This document shows positions 26,434 through 32,549 of a stretch of DNA of 32,549 bases, piece by piece; position 1 is the first letter of the stretch; each line of letters begins with the position of its first letter. This DNA comes from Bacillus subtilis subsp. subtilis. Its GTDB lineage: Bacteria; Pseudomonadota; Gammaproteobacteria; Xanthomonadales; Xanthomonadaceae. The stretch covers positions 1 through 32,549 of the forward strand of contig JAHREJ010000050.1 in assembly GCA_021733645.1 (NCBI GenBank), written 5' to 3'. The translations under genes and the position numbers were made by a program. Under the pieces are notes generated by a model that saw nothing but the letters and a program-made list of their open reading frames with translations, made no database searches and had not been told where the DNA came from.

Positions 26434-27396
26434 TCACCCATCCGGCATCGCTACCTGGGTGGGCGCATCGGGGTGATACAGGATGCGTACCCGCTCACGG
26501 GGGACGCCGGCCAGGTCCAGCAGGCTCACCGCTTTGCGCACAGTGGCGGTGTGCGACTGGCCCTGGCGGTCTTCAAAGGCAAGGTGGAACTCCAGCTGCG
26601 GCTGATGGTTGACCTCCGACCCGGTCTGGCGCACCTGCAGGATGCGCGCCTCGGTGGCGATGCCGCGGTAATTGAGGATGTCGGCACGGCGGTCGATGCC
26701 GATGATGCGGGCCACCAGCCACCCCAGCAGAAGGTAGGCACACAGGCTGGCCGGCATGGTGATCAAGGGATGCCACACGCTCAGGAAGCCCCAGTCCTGC
26801 CCACGGCCCTGGCCCGGGTCGGCCCAGCACCAGGCGTAGTAGCCTGCCAGCAGCACCAGCAGCAGTACGCCGAGCGCGACACGCCGCAGTACCCGCATGT
26901 GGTCCACTTCGGGCATCGCCGCCTCCAGCACCACATTGGGGTAGCGGCCGGGGTCGTTGCTGAGCAGCGCATCGAACCGGCTGTCGACCCCGAAGCGCTG
27001 CAGGTGTGGCTTGCTGTCCACCACCAGCAGCGTGTCCTGGATCGGCGTGCCGGACAGGTTGTCGAAAGCCAGTGTCAGTGACCATACCGGCCAACCACGC
27101 ATGCGGCGGCCGGTGTCCTGCGCCTGCAGCACGTGCGCGCGGCGACGGATCGCGGCGCGCTGGATGGCGCGCGTCCGGCGCCGCGCGCGGAACGGTGACA
27201 ACAGCAGGGTCCAGGCATAGGCGGCAGCCAGCAGGCCCCACAGCAGCAGCGACACCGCCAGCAGCGCGCCGGGCCACGGCGGTGCGGCGCGCGCCGCGTC
27301 CGCGACCGGATAACCAAGGGTGTAGTAAAGAATGCACGGAAACGGAATGGCGAAGAACAGCAGGTACGCCACCCAGAAGTACAGCATCTTCTTCAT
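26434..27396 (-). CDS. Membrane protein with two DUF3592-like modules
   Basis: The 320-aa protein has no enzyme motif that I recognise. It consists of two similar halves. Each half has two transmembrane helices (about 4-27 and 43-67; 172-192 and 208-232) followed by a soluble beta-rich module. The modules align visibly: RAHVLQAQDTG...SLTLAFDNLSG (86-116) and EARILQVRQTG...EFHLAFEDRQG (249-279). The second ends VPRERVRILYHPDAPTQVAMPD, the hallmark ending of DUF3592 domains. The duplicate arose by internal duplication. The ATG at 27396 has GGAG 8 bases upstream. It stands between tRNA-Leu and hemN with no functional link visible. Confidence 0.75.
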   Translation of the reverse strand: MKKMLYFWVAYLLFFAIPFPCILYYTLGYPVADAARAAPPWPGALLAVSLLLWGLLAAAYAWTLLLSPFRARRRTRAIQRAAIRRRAHVLQAQDTGRRMRGWPVWSLTLAFDNLSGTPIQDTLLVVDSKPHLQRFGVDSRFDALLSNDPGRYPNVVLEAAMPEVDHMRVLRRVALGVLLLVLLAGYYAWCWADPGQGRGQDWGFLSVWHPLITMPASLCAYLLLGWLVARIIGIDRRADILNYRGIATEARILQVRQTGSEVNHQPQLEFHLAFEDRQGQSHTATVRKAVSLLDLAGVPRERVRILYHPDAPTQVAMPDG

Positions 27397-27463
27397 GCAC
27401 CGCTCCGCTCACCGAGGCCAGCCGGAGCGTACTACACGCCCCGGCCCGCGCCGATGACAGCGC

Positions 27464-28873
27464 TCAGATCGCGCGCGAGTAACGCACCGGCTGGTCGGGG
27501 CGGGCCAGGTAGCGGTCGAAGCACATCGCCAGCAGGCGCAGCAGCGGGCGGCCGCGTTCGGTGGCGCGCACCACGCCATCGACGTACTCGGCCAGGCCAT
27601 CGCCCTGCAAGGCGCCCAGCGCGACCAGTGCATCGGCGAAGTACACCTCGAAGTCCACGCCGTGGCGTGCGGCCAGCGCGCGTCCATCCACCTCGCCTTG
27701 GCACATCAACTGGCCGATCAGCGCGGCACGCAGCACATCGTCGGCATCCAGCTGCAGACCCCGCCATACCGGCAGTCGCCCGGCGTCCACGGCCGATTCC
27801 CAGCCGGGAAGATCACGCGGGTTCTGACTGTAGCTGTCGCCGATGTGGCTGATCGCACTGGCCCCCAGCCCGATCAGATCGGTATCGGCGTGGGTGGTGT
27901 ACCCCATGAAATTGCGATGCAGCTGGCCAGCACGCTGCGCCTGCGACAGGTCTTCGTTGGGCAGCGCGAAATGATCCATGCCCACGTACTGGTACCCGGC
28001 CAGCGACAGCCGCCGCACCGCCAGCCCCAGCAACCCCAGCTTCTGTTCCGGACTGGGCAGCGCCGCATCGGGAATCTGCCGCTGCGCCTTGAATAGATGC
28101 GGAAGATGGGCATAGCCATAGATGGCCAGACGATCAGGGCGCTCACGCAGCACCGTTTCCAGCGTCTGCGCAAAGCCGGCCTGGGTCTGGTGCGGCAAGC
28201 CGTAGATCAGGTCCACATTGACCGAGCGCAGCCCGTACTGGCGGCACGCACGCAGGATATCCAGGGTCTGCTCGACGCCCTGCTCGCGATTGATCGCCCG
28301 CTGCACGACCGGATCGAAATCCTGAATGCCCAGGCTGGCGCGATTGAAGCCCAGCGCGGCCAGCATGGCGATGTCGTCGCAGCTCACAAAACGCGGGTCC
28401 AGTTCGATCGAGAAATCGCGATGGTCTGCCGCACTGAACGCGAAGCGCTGGCGCAGGCCGTCGACCAGCTCACGCAGTTGCGCGGTGTCCAGGAAGTTCG
28501 GCGTGCCACCGCCCAGGTGCAGCTGGATCACTTCGCGCGAGGCATCAAACAACGGCGCGATCTGGTCCGCCTCGCTGAGCACCCGCGCCACGTACGCCAC
28601 GCCCTTGCTGGAGTCGCGGGTGATGACCCGGTTGCAGCCGCAATAGAAACAGGGGCTGCTGCAGTACGGCACGTGCACGTACAACGACAACGGCCGGGCC
28701 CCGGCGTTGCTGGCGCTGATCGCCGCGCGCAGCTGGTGCTCGCCGAAGCCATCGTGGAAATGCGGCGCGGCCGGATAGGAGGTGTAGCGCGGGCCGGGGC
28801 GGTCGTGGCGACGCAGCAGATCCGGGTCGAAGTGCCAGGCAAGCCCGGCGGCGGCAGGCGAAGGGGTGTCCAT
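27464..28873 (-). CDS. hemN: HemN, oxygen-independent coproporphyrinogen III oxidase
   Basis: HemN is a radical SAM enzyme that decarboxylates coproporphyrinogen III to protoporphyrinogen IX without O2, allowing heme synthesis under low oxygen. The 469-aa product has the CX3CX2C cluster motif Cys71, Cys75, Cys78 (YCSSPCFYCGCN), followed by Cys80. The upstream family segment RYTSYPAAPHF precedes it, and LHLGGGTPNFLD and GYAHLPHLFKAQRQI are HemN-typical, which separates it from HemW. The ATG at 28873 (MDTPSPAAAGLAWHF) fits the family better than an upstream GTG/TTG. An imperfect FNR-type box lies 35-48 bp upstream, in agreement with anaerobic induction. Confidence 0.95.
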   Translation of the reverse strand: MDTPSPAAAGLAWHFDPDLLRRHDRPGPRYTSYPAAPHFHDGFGEHQLRAAISASNAGARPLSLYVHVPYCSSPCFYCGCNRVITRDSSKGVAYVARVLSEADQIAPLFDASREVIQLHLGGGTPNFLDTAQLRELVDGLRQRFAFSAADHRDFSIELDPRFVSCDDIAMLAALGFNRASLGIQDFDPVVQRAINREQGVEQTLDILRACRQYGLRSVNVDLIYGLPHQTQAGFAQTLETVLRERPDRLAIYGYAHLPHLFKAQRQIPDAALPSPEQKLGLLGLAVRRLSLAGYQYVGMDHFALPNEDLSQAQRAGQLHRNFMGYTTHADTDLIGLGASAISHIGDSYSQNPRDLPGWESAVDAGRLPVWRGLQLDADDVLRAALIGQLMCQGEVDGRALAARHGVDFEVYFADALVALGALQGDGLAEYVDGVVRATERGRPLLRLLAMCFDRYLARPDQPVRYSRAI

Positions 28874-28907
28874 GCCCTCAGCGTGCGCGCACCGGCCGGC
28901 ACGCGCA

Positions 28908-28921
28908 TTGAGCCAGATCAA
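28908..28921 (-). promoter_or_regulatory. Imperfect FNR/Anr-type box upstream of hemN
   Basis: On the minus strand the sequence is TTGAT-CTGG-CTCAA, one mismatch from the FNR/Anr consensus TTGAT-N4-ATCAA. It overlaps the globin stop codon and is centred about 42 bases before the hemN ATG. Class II geometry (box centre at -41.5) would place the transcription start at or next to the ATG, i.e. a leaderless or near-leaderless mRNA. hemN is an FNR/Anr target in other bacteria. Confidence 0.55.
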
Positions 28922-29358
28922 TCCAGCTGCGGTGGCGTGGCCATCGGCAGCGTTGGCCATCGCAGCATCTGGAAACGGCGCCAGAAGGTATCGGCGATTC
29001 GCGTGGCCACATCGTCAGCCAGACGCTGCATCGGCACGTTGCCGCTCTCGGCGGTGGTCTGCCGGAACAACCGCAGCCAACGGTCGAACAGGTCGCGATC
29101 CAGCTCATCCATCGCCATGTGCTTGGGCATCGGCGCGCCACTGAAGCGCCGGGTACCGCGCAGCATCGCCGACCAGAAATCGACCAGTTGTGCCAGGTGG
29201 GCGTCCCAGTCCTCCACGCGATCGGCGAACACCGGCGCCAGTCGCGGCTCTTCGCGCACGCGTGCATAGAACTGGTGCACCAGCCGGGTGACCTCCTGTT
29301 CGCTGCACAGCGCCAATGAAGGGGCCGGCAGGGGCACAGTGGCGGGCAGGTCCGGCAT
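28918..29358 (-). CDS. Group III truncated hemoglobin
   Basis: The 146-aa protein belongs to the group III truncated globins (Ctb/TrHb3 type), heme proteins implicated in oxygen or nitric oxide handling in the cytoplasm. Visible features: Tyr31 in HQFYARVREEPRLAPVF (B10 position), W in DRVEDWDAHLAQLVDFWSAMLRGT, FSGAPMPKH with the presumed proximal His80, and FDRWLRLF. The first 20 residues form a Pro/Ala-rich extension. The ATG at 29358 has GGAG 7-8 bases upstream; a longer in-frame reading would run into divergent ccoG. A perfect FNR-type box lies 55-68 bp upstream, and hemN follows 44 bp after the stop, so low-oxygen control is likely. Confidence 0.9.
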   Translation of the reverse strand: MPDLPATVPLPAPSLALCSEQEVTRLVHQFYARVREEPRLAPVFADRVEDWDAHLAQLVDFWSAMLRGTRRFSGAPMPKHMAMDELDRDLFDRWLRLFRQTTAESGNVPMQRLADDVATRIADTFWRRFQMLRWPTLPMATPPQLD

Positions 29359-29412
29359 GAGGGGCTCCAGGTCAGGCAAGGCGCAGCATGCGCGCGGGGC
29401 CTGCGCGGCGTC

Positions 29413-29426
29413 TTGATCAGAATCAA
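29413..29426. promoter_or_regulatory. Perfect FNR/Anr-type box in divergent promoter region
   Basis: TTGATCAGAATCAA matches TTGAT-N4-ATCAA exactly. Its centre (29419.5) is 62 bp from the globin ATG on the left and 63 bp from the ATG at 29482 on the right. Class II activation would put starts near 29378 (minus) and 29461 (plus), giving leaders of about 20 nt on each side. TAGTCT (29449-29454) is a suitable plus-strand -10 box. Binding is inferred from consensus. Confidence 0.8.
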
Positions 29427-29481
29427 TGTCGGCGCAGATCGTGCGCCCTAGTCTGTGAGTTCGACACTGACCGTGGCTGCA

Positions 29482-29778
29482 ATGACCGACCTGCACGACC
29501 CGCCCGGGGCCCGCCGCCGCCGGCAATTGATCCAGCAATGGGGGGGCATCCTGTGGCCCAGCTTCGTCGCCGCAGGCCTGGCCAGCATGGTGTTCTTCGC
29601 CTTCGTCGACCCGCTGCAGCTGCGCGACATCAGCTTCCCGCAGCGCGTACTGAGCCGTGAGCTGGGCTACAGCCTGGGCTTTTTCATGTTCTGGACCGTG
29701 ACGGCCGCCGCCAGCGCCATCACCTGGTATCTGTCGCGGCCACCGCGCCGCGACGACGACGACGTGCCACTGGGTTGA
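29482..29778 (+). CDS. Small two-helix membrane protein upstream of ccoG
   Basis: The 98-aa product has a basic N-terminus (PGARRRRQLIQQW), a hydrophobic segment at about 25-45 (ILWPSFVAAGLASMVFFAFVDP), a short loop (LQLRDISFPQRVLSREL) and a second hydrophobic segment at about 60-80, then an Asp-rich tail. I know no named family; similar small membrane proteins accompany ccoG genes in related bacteria, as far as I recall. I start at the ATG at 29482 because the upstream in-frame GTG (29455) would precede the transcription start predicted from the FNR box. The stop is 2 bp from the ccoG ATG (TGAGCATG), which implies coupling. A role in cytochrome oxidase assembly is inference. Confidence 0.75.
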   Translation: MTDLHDPPGARRRRQLIQQWGGILWPSFVAAGLASMVFFAFVDPLQLRDISFPQRVLSRELGYSLGFFMFWTVTAAASAITWYLSRPPRRDDDDVPLG

Positions 29779-29780
29779 GC

Positions 29781-30863
29781 ATGCCCCAGCGCATACGCCT
29801 GCACCTGGTGGAGCCCTCCCCGCCGCCGCCACGCCCACGCACCCTGCTGCGCTGGCGGGCGCTGCTGTCGGCCACCCTGCCGGGCCTGTTTTACCTGCTG
29901 CCCTGGCTGCGCTGGGAAGGGCGGCAAGCCCTGCTGTTCGACCTGCCGGGGCGGCGCTTCGACCTGTTTGGATGGACCCTGTGGCCGCAGGACCTTGGCG
30001 TGCTGTTGGGGTTGCTGGCGGTGCTGGCCTGCGGGCTGGTGCTGCTGACCCACCTGGCCGGACGCGTCTGGTGCGGCTACGGGTGTCCGCAGACGCTATG
30101 GAGCGGGTTGTTCGCCTGGATCGAGCGCAGCACCATGCGCCACCTGCGCAGGCCAACGCTGGCGCGCGCGGCCAAGCACCTGGCATGGGCCGCGGTGGCG
30201 TTGTGGACGGGGATCACCTTCGTGGGGCTGTTCAGCCCGATCCATGACCTCGTCGGCCGCCTGTGGCCCCCGGCCTGGAGTGGCTGGGAAACGTTCTGGG
30301 TGCTGTTCTACGCGCTGGCCACGTGGGGAAATGCCGGCTTCCTGCGCGAACAGGTCTGCATCGACCTGTGTCCCTTCGCGCGGGCGTGCCCCAGCCTGTG
30401 CGACGACGATACGCCGCAGGTGTACTACGACGCCCGGCGCGCCGAACCCCGCGGCCCGCGCGCGCCCGGGCTTGGCGCGGTGATGCAGCGCGGCCGCGGC
30501 CTGCTCGATCCGGTCAGCGCCAGCGACTATGCATTCCGCGCCGCGCATCCAGCCCTGGCCGGGCCGATGCCGCACTTCCCGGCCGACCGCCTGGGCGATT
30601 GCGTGGACTGCCGCGCCTGTGTGGACGTATGCCCGATGGCTTTGGATGTGCGCAGCGGACCGCACCCGGACTGCATCGCCTGTGGCGCGTGCGTGGATGC
30701 CTGCAACACGCAGATGCGCGCGTGGCAGTTCCCGACAGGGCTGCTCCGCCATGCCAGCCGCAACCGCATGCAACACCAGCGCATGCGCTGGCTGCGCCCG
30801 CGCACGCTGGCAGCACTGGCCACCCTGCTGGTGCTGCTGGGTATTGGACTGCATCGGCTGTAG
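29781..30863 (+). CDS. ccoG: CcoG/FixG-type cytochrome cbb3 oxidase accessory protein, short form
   Basis: CcoG (FixG/RdxA) is an inner-membrane iron-sulfur protein that reduces copper for cbb3-type cytochrome oxidase assembly. The 360-aa product shows the hallmark segments: VWCGYGCPQTLWSGLFAWIER (97-115), EQVCIDLCPFARACPSLCDDDTPQVYYDARRAEPRG (190-224), and two 4Fe-4S ferredoxin motifs with Cys274/277/280/284 and Cys298/301/304/308. About five transmembrane segments are visible. Family members are usually 450-500 aa with a periplasmic immunoglobulin-like C-terminal domain; here the protein ends shortly after the last helix (340-358). The stop is clean, so this looks like a natural short form. 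The cbb3 genes themselves are not in the window. Confidence 0.88.
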   Translation: MPQRIRLHLVEPSPPPPRPRTLLRWRALLSATLPGLFYLLPWLRWEGRQALLFDLPGRRFDLFGWTLWPQDLGVLLGLLAVLACGLVLLTHLAGRVWCGYGCPQTLWSGLFAWIERSTMRHLRRPTLARAAKHLAWAAVALWTGITFVGLFSPIHDLVGRLWPPAWSGWETFWVLFYALATWGNAGFLREQVCIDLCPFARACPSLCDDDTPQVYYDARRAEPRGPRAPGLGAVMQRGRGLLDPVSASDYAFRAAHPALAGPMPHFPADRLGDCVDCRACVDVCPMALDVRSGPHPDCIACGACVDACNTQMRAWQFPTGLLRHASRNRMQHQRMRWLRPRTLAALATLLVLLGIGLHRL

Positions 30864-30929
30864 ATCACTGACTCTGCCCGCATTGCGGCCGCCATTCCCC
30901 CGAATGGCACCGGTCCCCCGACCGGAAAC

Positions 30930-31166
30930 TCAACGCAGGCGGGTACTGCGGGGCGGCACCATCTGCGCGCGCCGCACGATCCCCAACTGCTCGATGATCA
31001 ACGCCAATTCGTTGGTGACCTGGGTACGGCTACGCCCTTTGGGCACCAACCGCTCCAGCACCTGTTGATAGGTGGTCCAGAATTCCGGGCCGCAGCCATG
31101 CTTGCTGTAACTGGCTTCCAGCTCGGTGCGAACGCCAACTGCCAAGTCTTGTGCGCCGTATTGCAT
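30930..31166 (-). CDS. Unknown small protein, 78 aa
   Basis: I do not recognise this protein. It is soluble and mostly helical, with QDLAVGVRTELEASYSKHGCGPEFWTTYQQVLERLVPKGRSRTQVTNELALIIEQLGIVRRAQM and a basic end. RSRTQVTNELALIIEQLGIVRR could resemble a helix-turn-helix, but this is weak. The ATG at 31166 is preceded by AAGGGAGG at a distance of 4 bases; a second in-frame ATG at 31193 lacks such a site. The upstream 150 bp are clearly richer in A and T than the surroundings, compatible with a promoter or acquired DNA. It converges with ccoG, with a 6-bp-stem hairpin (30910-30925) between the stops. Confidence 0.6.
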   Translation of the reverse strand: MQYGAQDLAVGVRTELEASYSKHGCGPEFWTTYQQVLERLVPKGRSRTQVTNELALIIEQLGIVRRAQMVPPRSTRLR

Positions 31167-31407
31167 ACGACCTCCCTTGGACTTGCCGTGCATCGGAGAC
31201 GAGCAACCACCCTGCTTGCTACAGGTTCACTTCCAGTTAACCCAAAATTTGCACGGTCTTCGCGCCAAGTCAATCGGCACAAGCGCCGGAGCGGAAATAT
31301 CGCTGAACCATTCATCTGGATCGGCGCCCGCCCGTGCACACAGCATGCGAGGGTTTTGTTGACACGGTAATGTCAGCCGGCGCCAGCGCCGACCGCCCGG
31401 CGGCCGG

Positions 31408-31629
31408 CTAGGACGCCATCCGCCAGACGCCGTACACGCCGATCGCCATCCCCACTACCAGCAGCGCCCCCACCAGGCCATTGAAGCCCTTCAGCACCTT
31501 GGCCAGCACCAGCGAGAAGGCAATGCCGGCCAGCCCGATCACCAGCCAGACCACCCCGCTCACGTTGCTGGGTGATGCCCAGAACGAACCGGGCGTGCCG
31601 GTCGCGGCGAACCACTGGACCAGGGTCAT
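31408..31629 (-). CDS. Small two-helix membrane protein, 73 aa
   Basis: Unknown family. The N-terminal 25 residues (MTLVQWFAATGTPGSFWASPSNVSG) are followed by two closely spaced hydrophobic segments, VVWLVIGLAGIAFSLVLAKVL (about 26-46) and GLVGALLVVGMAIGVYGVWRM (about 51-71), with KGFNG between. This is a helical hairpin that would put both ends on the same side of the membrane. The ATG at 31629 has GGAG 8 bases upstream. It lies 74 bp downstream of the second BLUF gene on the same strand, so co-transcription is possible and it is a candidate partner for the sensor (inference only). Confidence 0.6.
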   Translation of the reverse strand: MTLVQWFAATGTPGSFWASPSNVSGVVWLVIGLAGIAFSLVLAKVLKGFNGLVGALLVVGMAIGVYGVWRMAS

Positions 31630-31703
31630 CGCAGCATCTCCAGGGAACACCAGGCCCCATCCTGATCAGGCGATCGTGCCGGCGCAGTGAAGGGGGCCCG
31701 CAC

Positions 31704-32153
31704 TCAACCGGCCGCGTGCACCGCATGCGGCCCGGGCAGGGTGCGCGTGAGCAGATCCAGCAACTGGTCCAGCCCACTGTCCACGGCTGGAGTGCCCTGC
31801 ACGCGGCGTGCAAACCCGGCCCAGTCCCCCGCCGACAGTTGCCGGATCAGTACCGGCTCAACGGCCAGCCAGCGCATGCCCCAGTAGGGGAAGTAACGCT
31901 GCGGTACGCGACCGCGACTCAGTTCAACGATGGCATGGTGGCTGCGGGCCTGCAGAATGCGCTCGTGCACCCCGGCCACGCCGTCTTCCGGTCCTTCGAA
32001 GTACTGCAGGAAACGCCCGCCGTCGAACAGCAGCACGCCGGTGACACCGGCCACGGTATTGAAGCGGGAGGCATCGGCCACCAACGCATCCAGAGTAGTG
32101 CTGGACAAGCCGGCGGACGCCTCACTGACATAGGCAATCGCGCGAAGGGGCAT
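31704..32153 (-). CDS. BLUF-domain blue-light sensor protein (copy 2)
   Basis: The 149-aa product is a second short BLUF protein with all flavin-contact residues in the same positions as copy 1: Tyr8, Asn32, Gln50, Trp91 and Met93. It aligns with copy 1 without gaps over the first 93 residues, with about 57 identities by hand count; the C-terminal 50 residues are much more different. This suggests a conserved light-sensing unit with different partners or dimer interfaces. I start at the ATG at 32153 (MPLRAIAYVSEA), which matches copy 1; an upstream ATG at 32189 adds 12 residues not found in copy 1. There is no output domain. tRNA-Cys lies 139 bp upstream. Confidence 0.92.
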   Translation of the reverse strand: MPLRAIAYVSEASAGLSSTTLDALVADASRFNTVAGVTGVLLFDGGRFLQYFEGPEDGVAGVHERILQARSHHAIVELSRGRVPQRYFPYWGMRWLAVEPVLIRQLSAGDWAGFARRVQGTPAVDSGLDQLLDLLTRTLPGPHAVHAAG

Positions 32154-32245
32154 GGGCTTGATCCTTGGAATGAAGGGGAATGCTGTCATTTTCAGCCGTG
32201 CGGATAAACCACGTCGCTGAAGCGTTCAGAGATGGCCCGGCCCGG

Positions 32246-32281
32246 CAAAGCATAAAGCCCGCTTGCGCGGGCTCTGTGCTT
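32246..32281 (-). terminator. Terminator after tRNA-Cys
   Basis: A perfect inner stem AGCCCGC (32256-32262) with GCGGGCT (32267-32273), loop TTGC, is flanked by AAAGCA/TGCTTT. On the minus strand TTTATGCTTT follows the stem, which fits a Rho-independent terminator. Confidence 0.8.
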
Positions 32282-32291
32282 TGTTTCGATA

Positions 32292-32365
32292 TGGAGGCCT
32301 GGACGGGAATCGAACCCATCTCAACGGATTTGCAGTCCGGTGCATAACCACTCTGCCACCAGGCC
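32292..32365 (-). tRNA. tRNA-Cys (anticodon GCA)
   Basis: On the minus strand GGCCTGG at the 5' end pairs with CCAGGCC, followed by T and an encoded CCA (32294-32292). The anticodon loop CTGCAAA has anticodon GCA; the GGTTCGATTCC T arm is standard. Length is 74 nt. Confidence 0.98.
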
Positions 32366-32400
32366 GGTGACCCTACAGTTTACCGGGCAATTCTGCCCCG

Positions 32401-32425
32401 ATAAAACAAGACCCCGAGAACGGGG
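32401..32425 (-). terminator. Short terminator between tRNA-Gly and tRNA-Cys
   Basis: Stem CCCCG (32412-32416) with CGGGG (32421-32425), loop AGAA. On the minus strand TCTTGTTTTAT follows. It lies 14 bp after the tRNA-Gly 3' end and 35 bp before tRNA-Cys, so it may partly separate the two tRNA genes or mark a processing site. Confidence 0.6.
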
Positions 32426-32439
32426 CCTGGTCAGGATGC

Positions 32440-32515
<76 letters not shown>

Positions 32516-32549
32516 AAAATCAGGCGCGTATCTTACCGAAACCGCAGGT

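Noticed and set aside
31360..31375. TGACA-N6-TGTCA as an operator, with TTGACA as a -35 box
   Set aside because: On the plus strand no gene follows, and no -10 box is in place; a chance inverted repeat is as likely.

Overview
The window is a GC-rich gammaproteobacterial chromosome segment, most likely from Stenotrophomonas or a very close Xanthomonadaceae relative. Three things point there: protein-level resemblance to Xanthomonadaceae housekeeping genes (a recollection, not a search), short GTAG-ended palindromic repeats of the SMAG type described in Stenotrophomonas maltophilia (about 1-112 and 16399-16604), and a small DUF6164 protein I associate with this family. Nothing looks like a prophage, plasmid, transposon or CRISPR locus. 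It reads as core chromosome with repeat-rich gaps.

Region 1 (1-6800, mostly minus strand) is a housekeeping block: pyrG, a small membrane protein gene, eno, ftsB, ispD, ispF, truD. Spacing is tight, with TGATG and GTGA overlaps, so CTP synthesis, glycolysis, cell division, isoprenoid precursor synthesis and tRNA pseudouridylation are probably co-transcribed. A lysine/glutamate-rich exported small protein with a clear terminator lies upstream of pyrG. Region 2 (6946-10503, plus strand) holds parE, a 645-bp gap with two large inverted repeats, and two GNAT acetyltransferase genes. Region 3 (10586-12347) is a Pit phosphate transporter with its DUF47 partner. Region 4 (12620-14579) pairs a CNNM/CorC-type membrane CBS protein with an ExoD-family protein.

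Region 5 (14616-17788) carries a flavin-binding stress protein, a luciferase-like monooxygenase, a SMAG repeat cluster, the tRNA hydroxylase TrhO and a DUF6164 protein. Region 6 (17854-23028) holds an FKBP lipoprotein, a flavoprotein, a GNAT gene coupled to a glutamate-synthase-like FMN enzyme, and a nucleotide-sugar dehydrogenase. Region 7 (23323-26380) has a BLUF photoreceptor, a TraB/GumN protein, a small HD hydrolase, a glutathione transferase and tRNA-Leu. Region 8 (26434-30863) includes a low-oxygen group: hemN, a group III truncated globin, a small membrane protein and ccoG. A perfect FNR/Anr-type box sits midway between the divergent globin and ccoG units and a one-mismatch box precedes hemN. 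Region 9 (30930-32549) has two small unknown genes, a second BLUF gene, tRNA-Cys and tRNA-Gly.

The observations most worth a second look are a 33-bp RNA stem at 9172-9297 whose only imperfections are G-U pairs on the plus strand, the symmetric FNR-box geometry at 29413-29426, the small membrane gene between pyrG and eno that seems to start at CTG, the two BLUF paralogues, and a ccoG product lacking the usual C-terminal domain.
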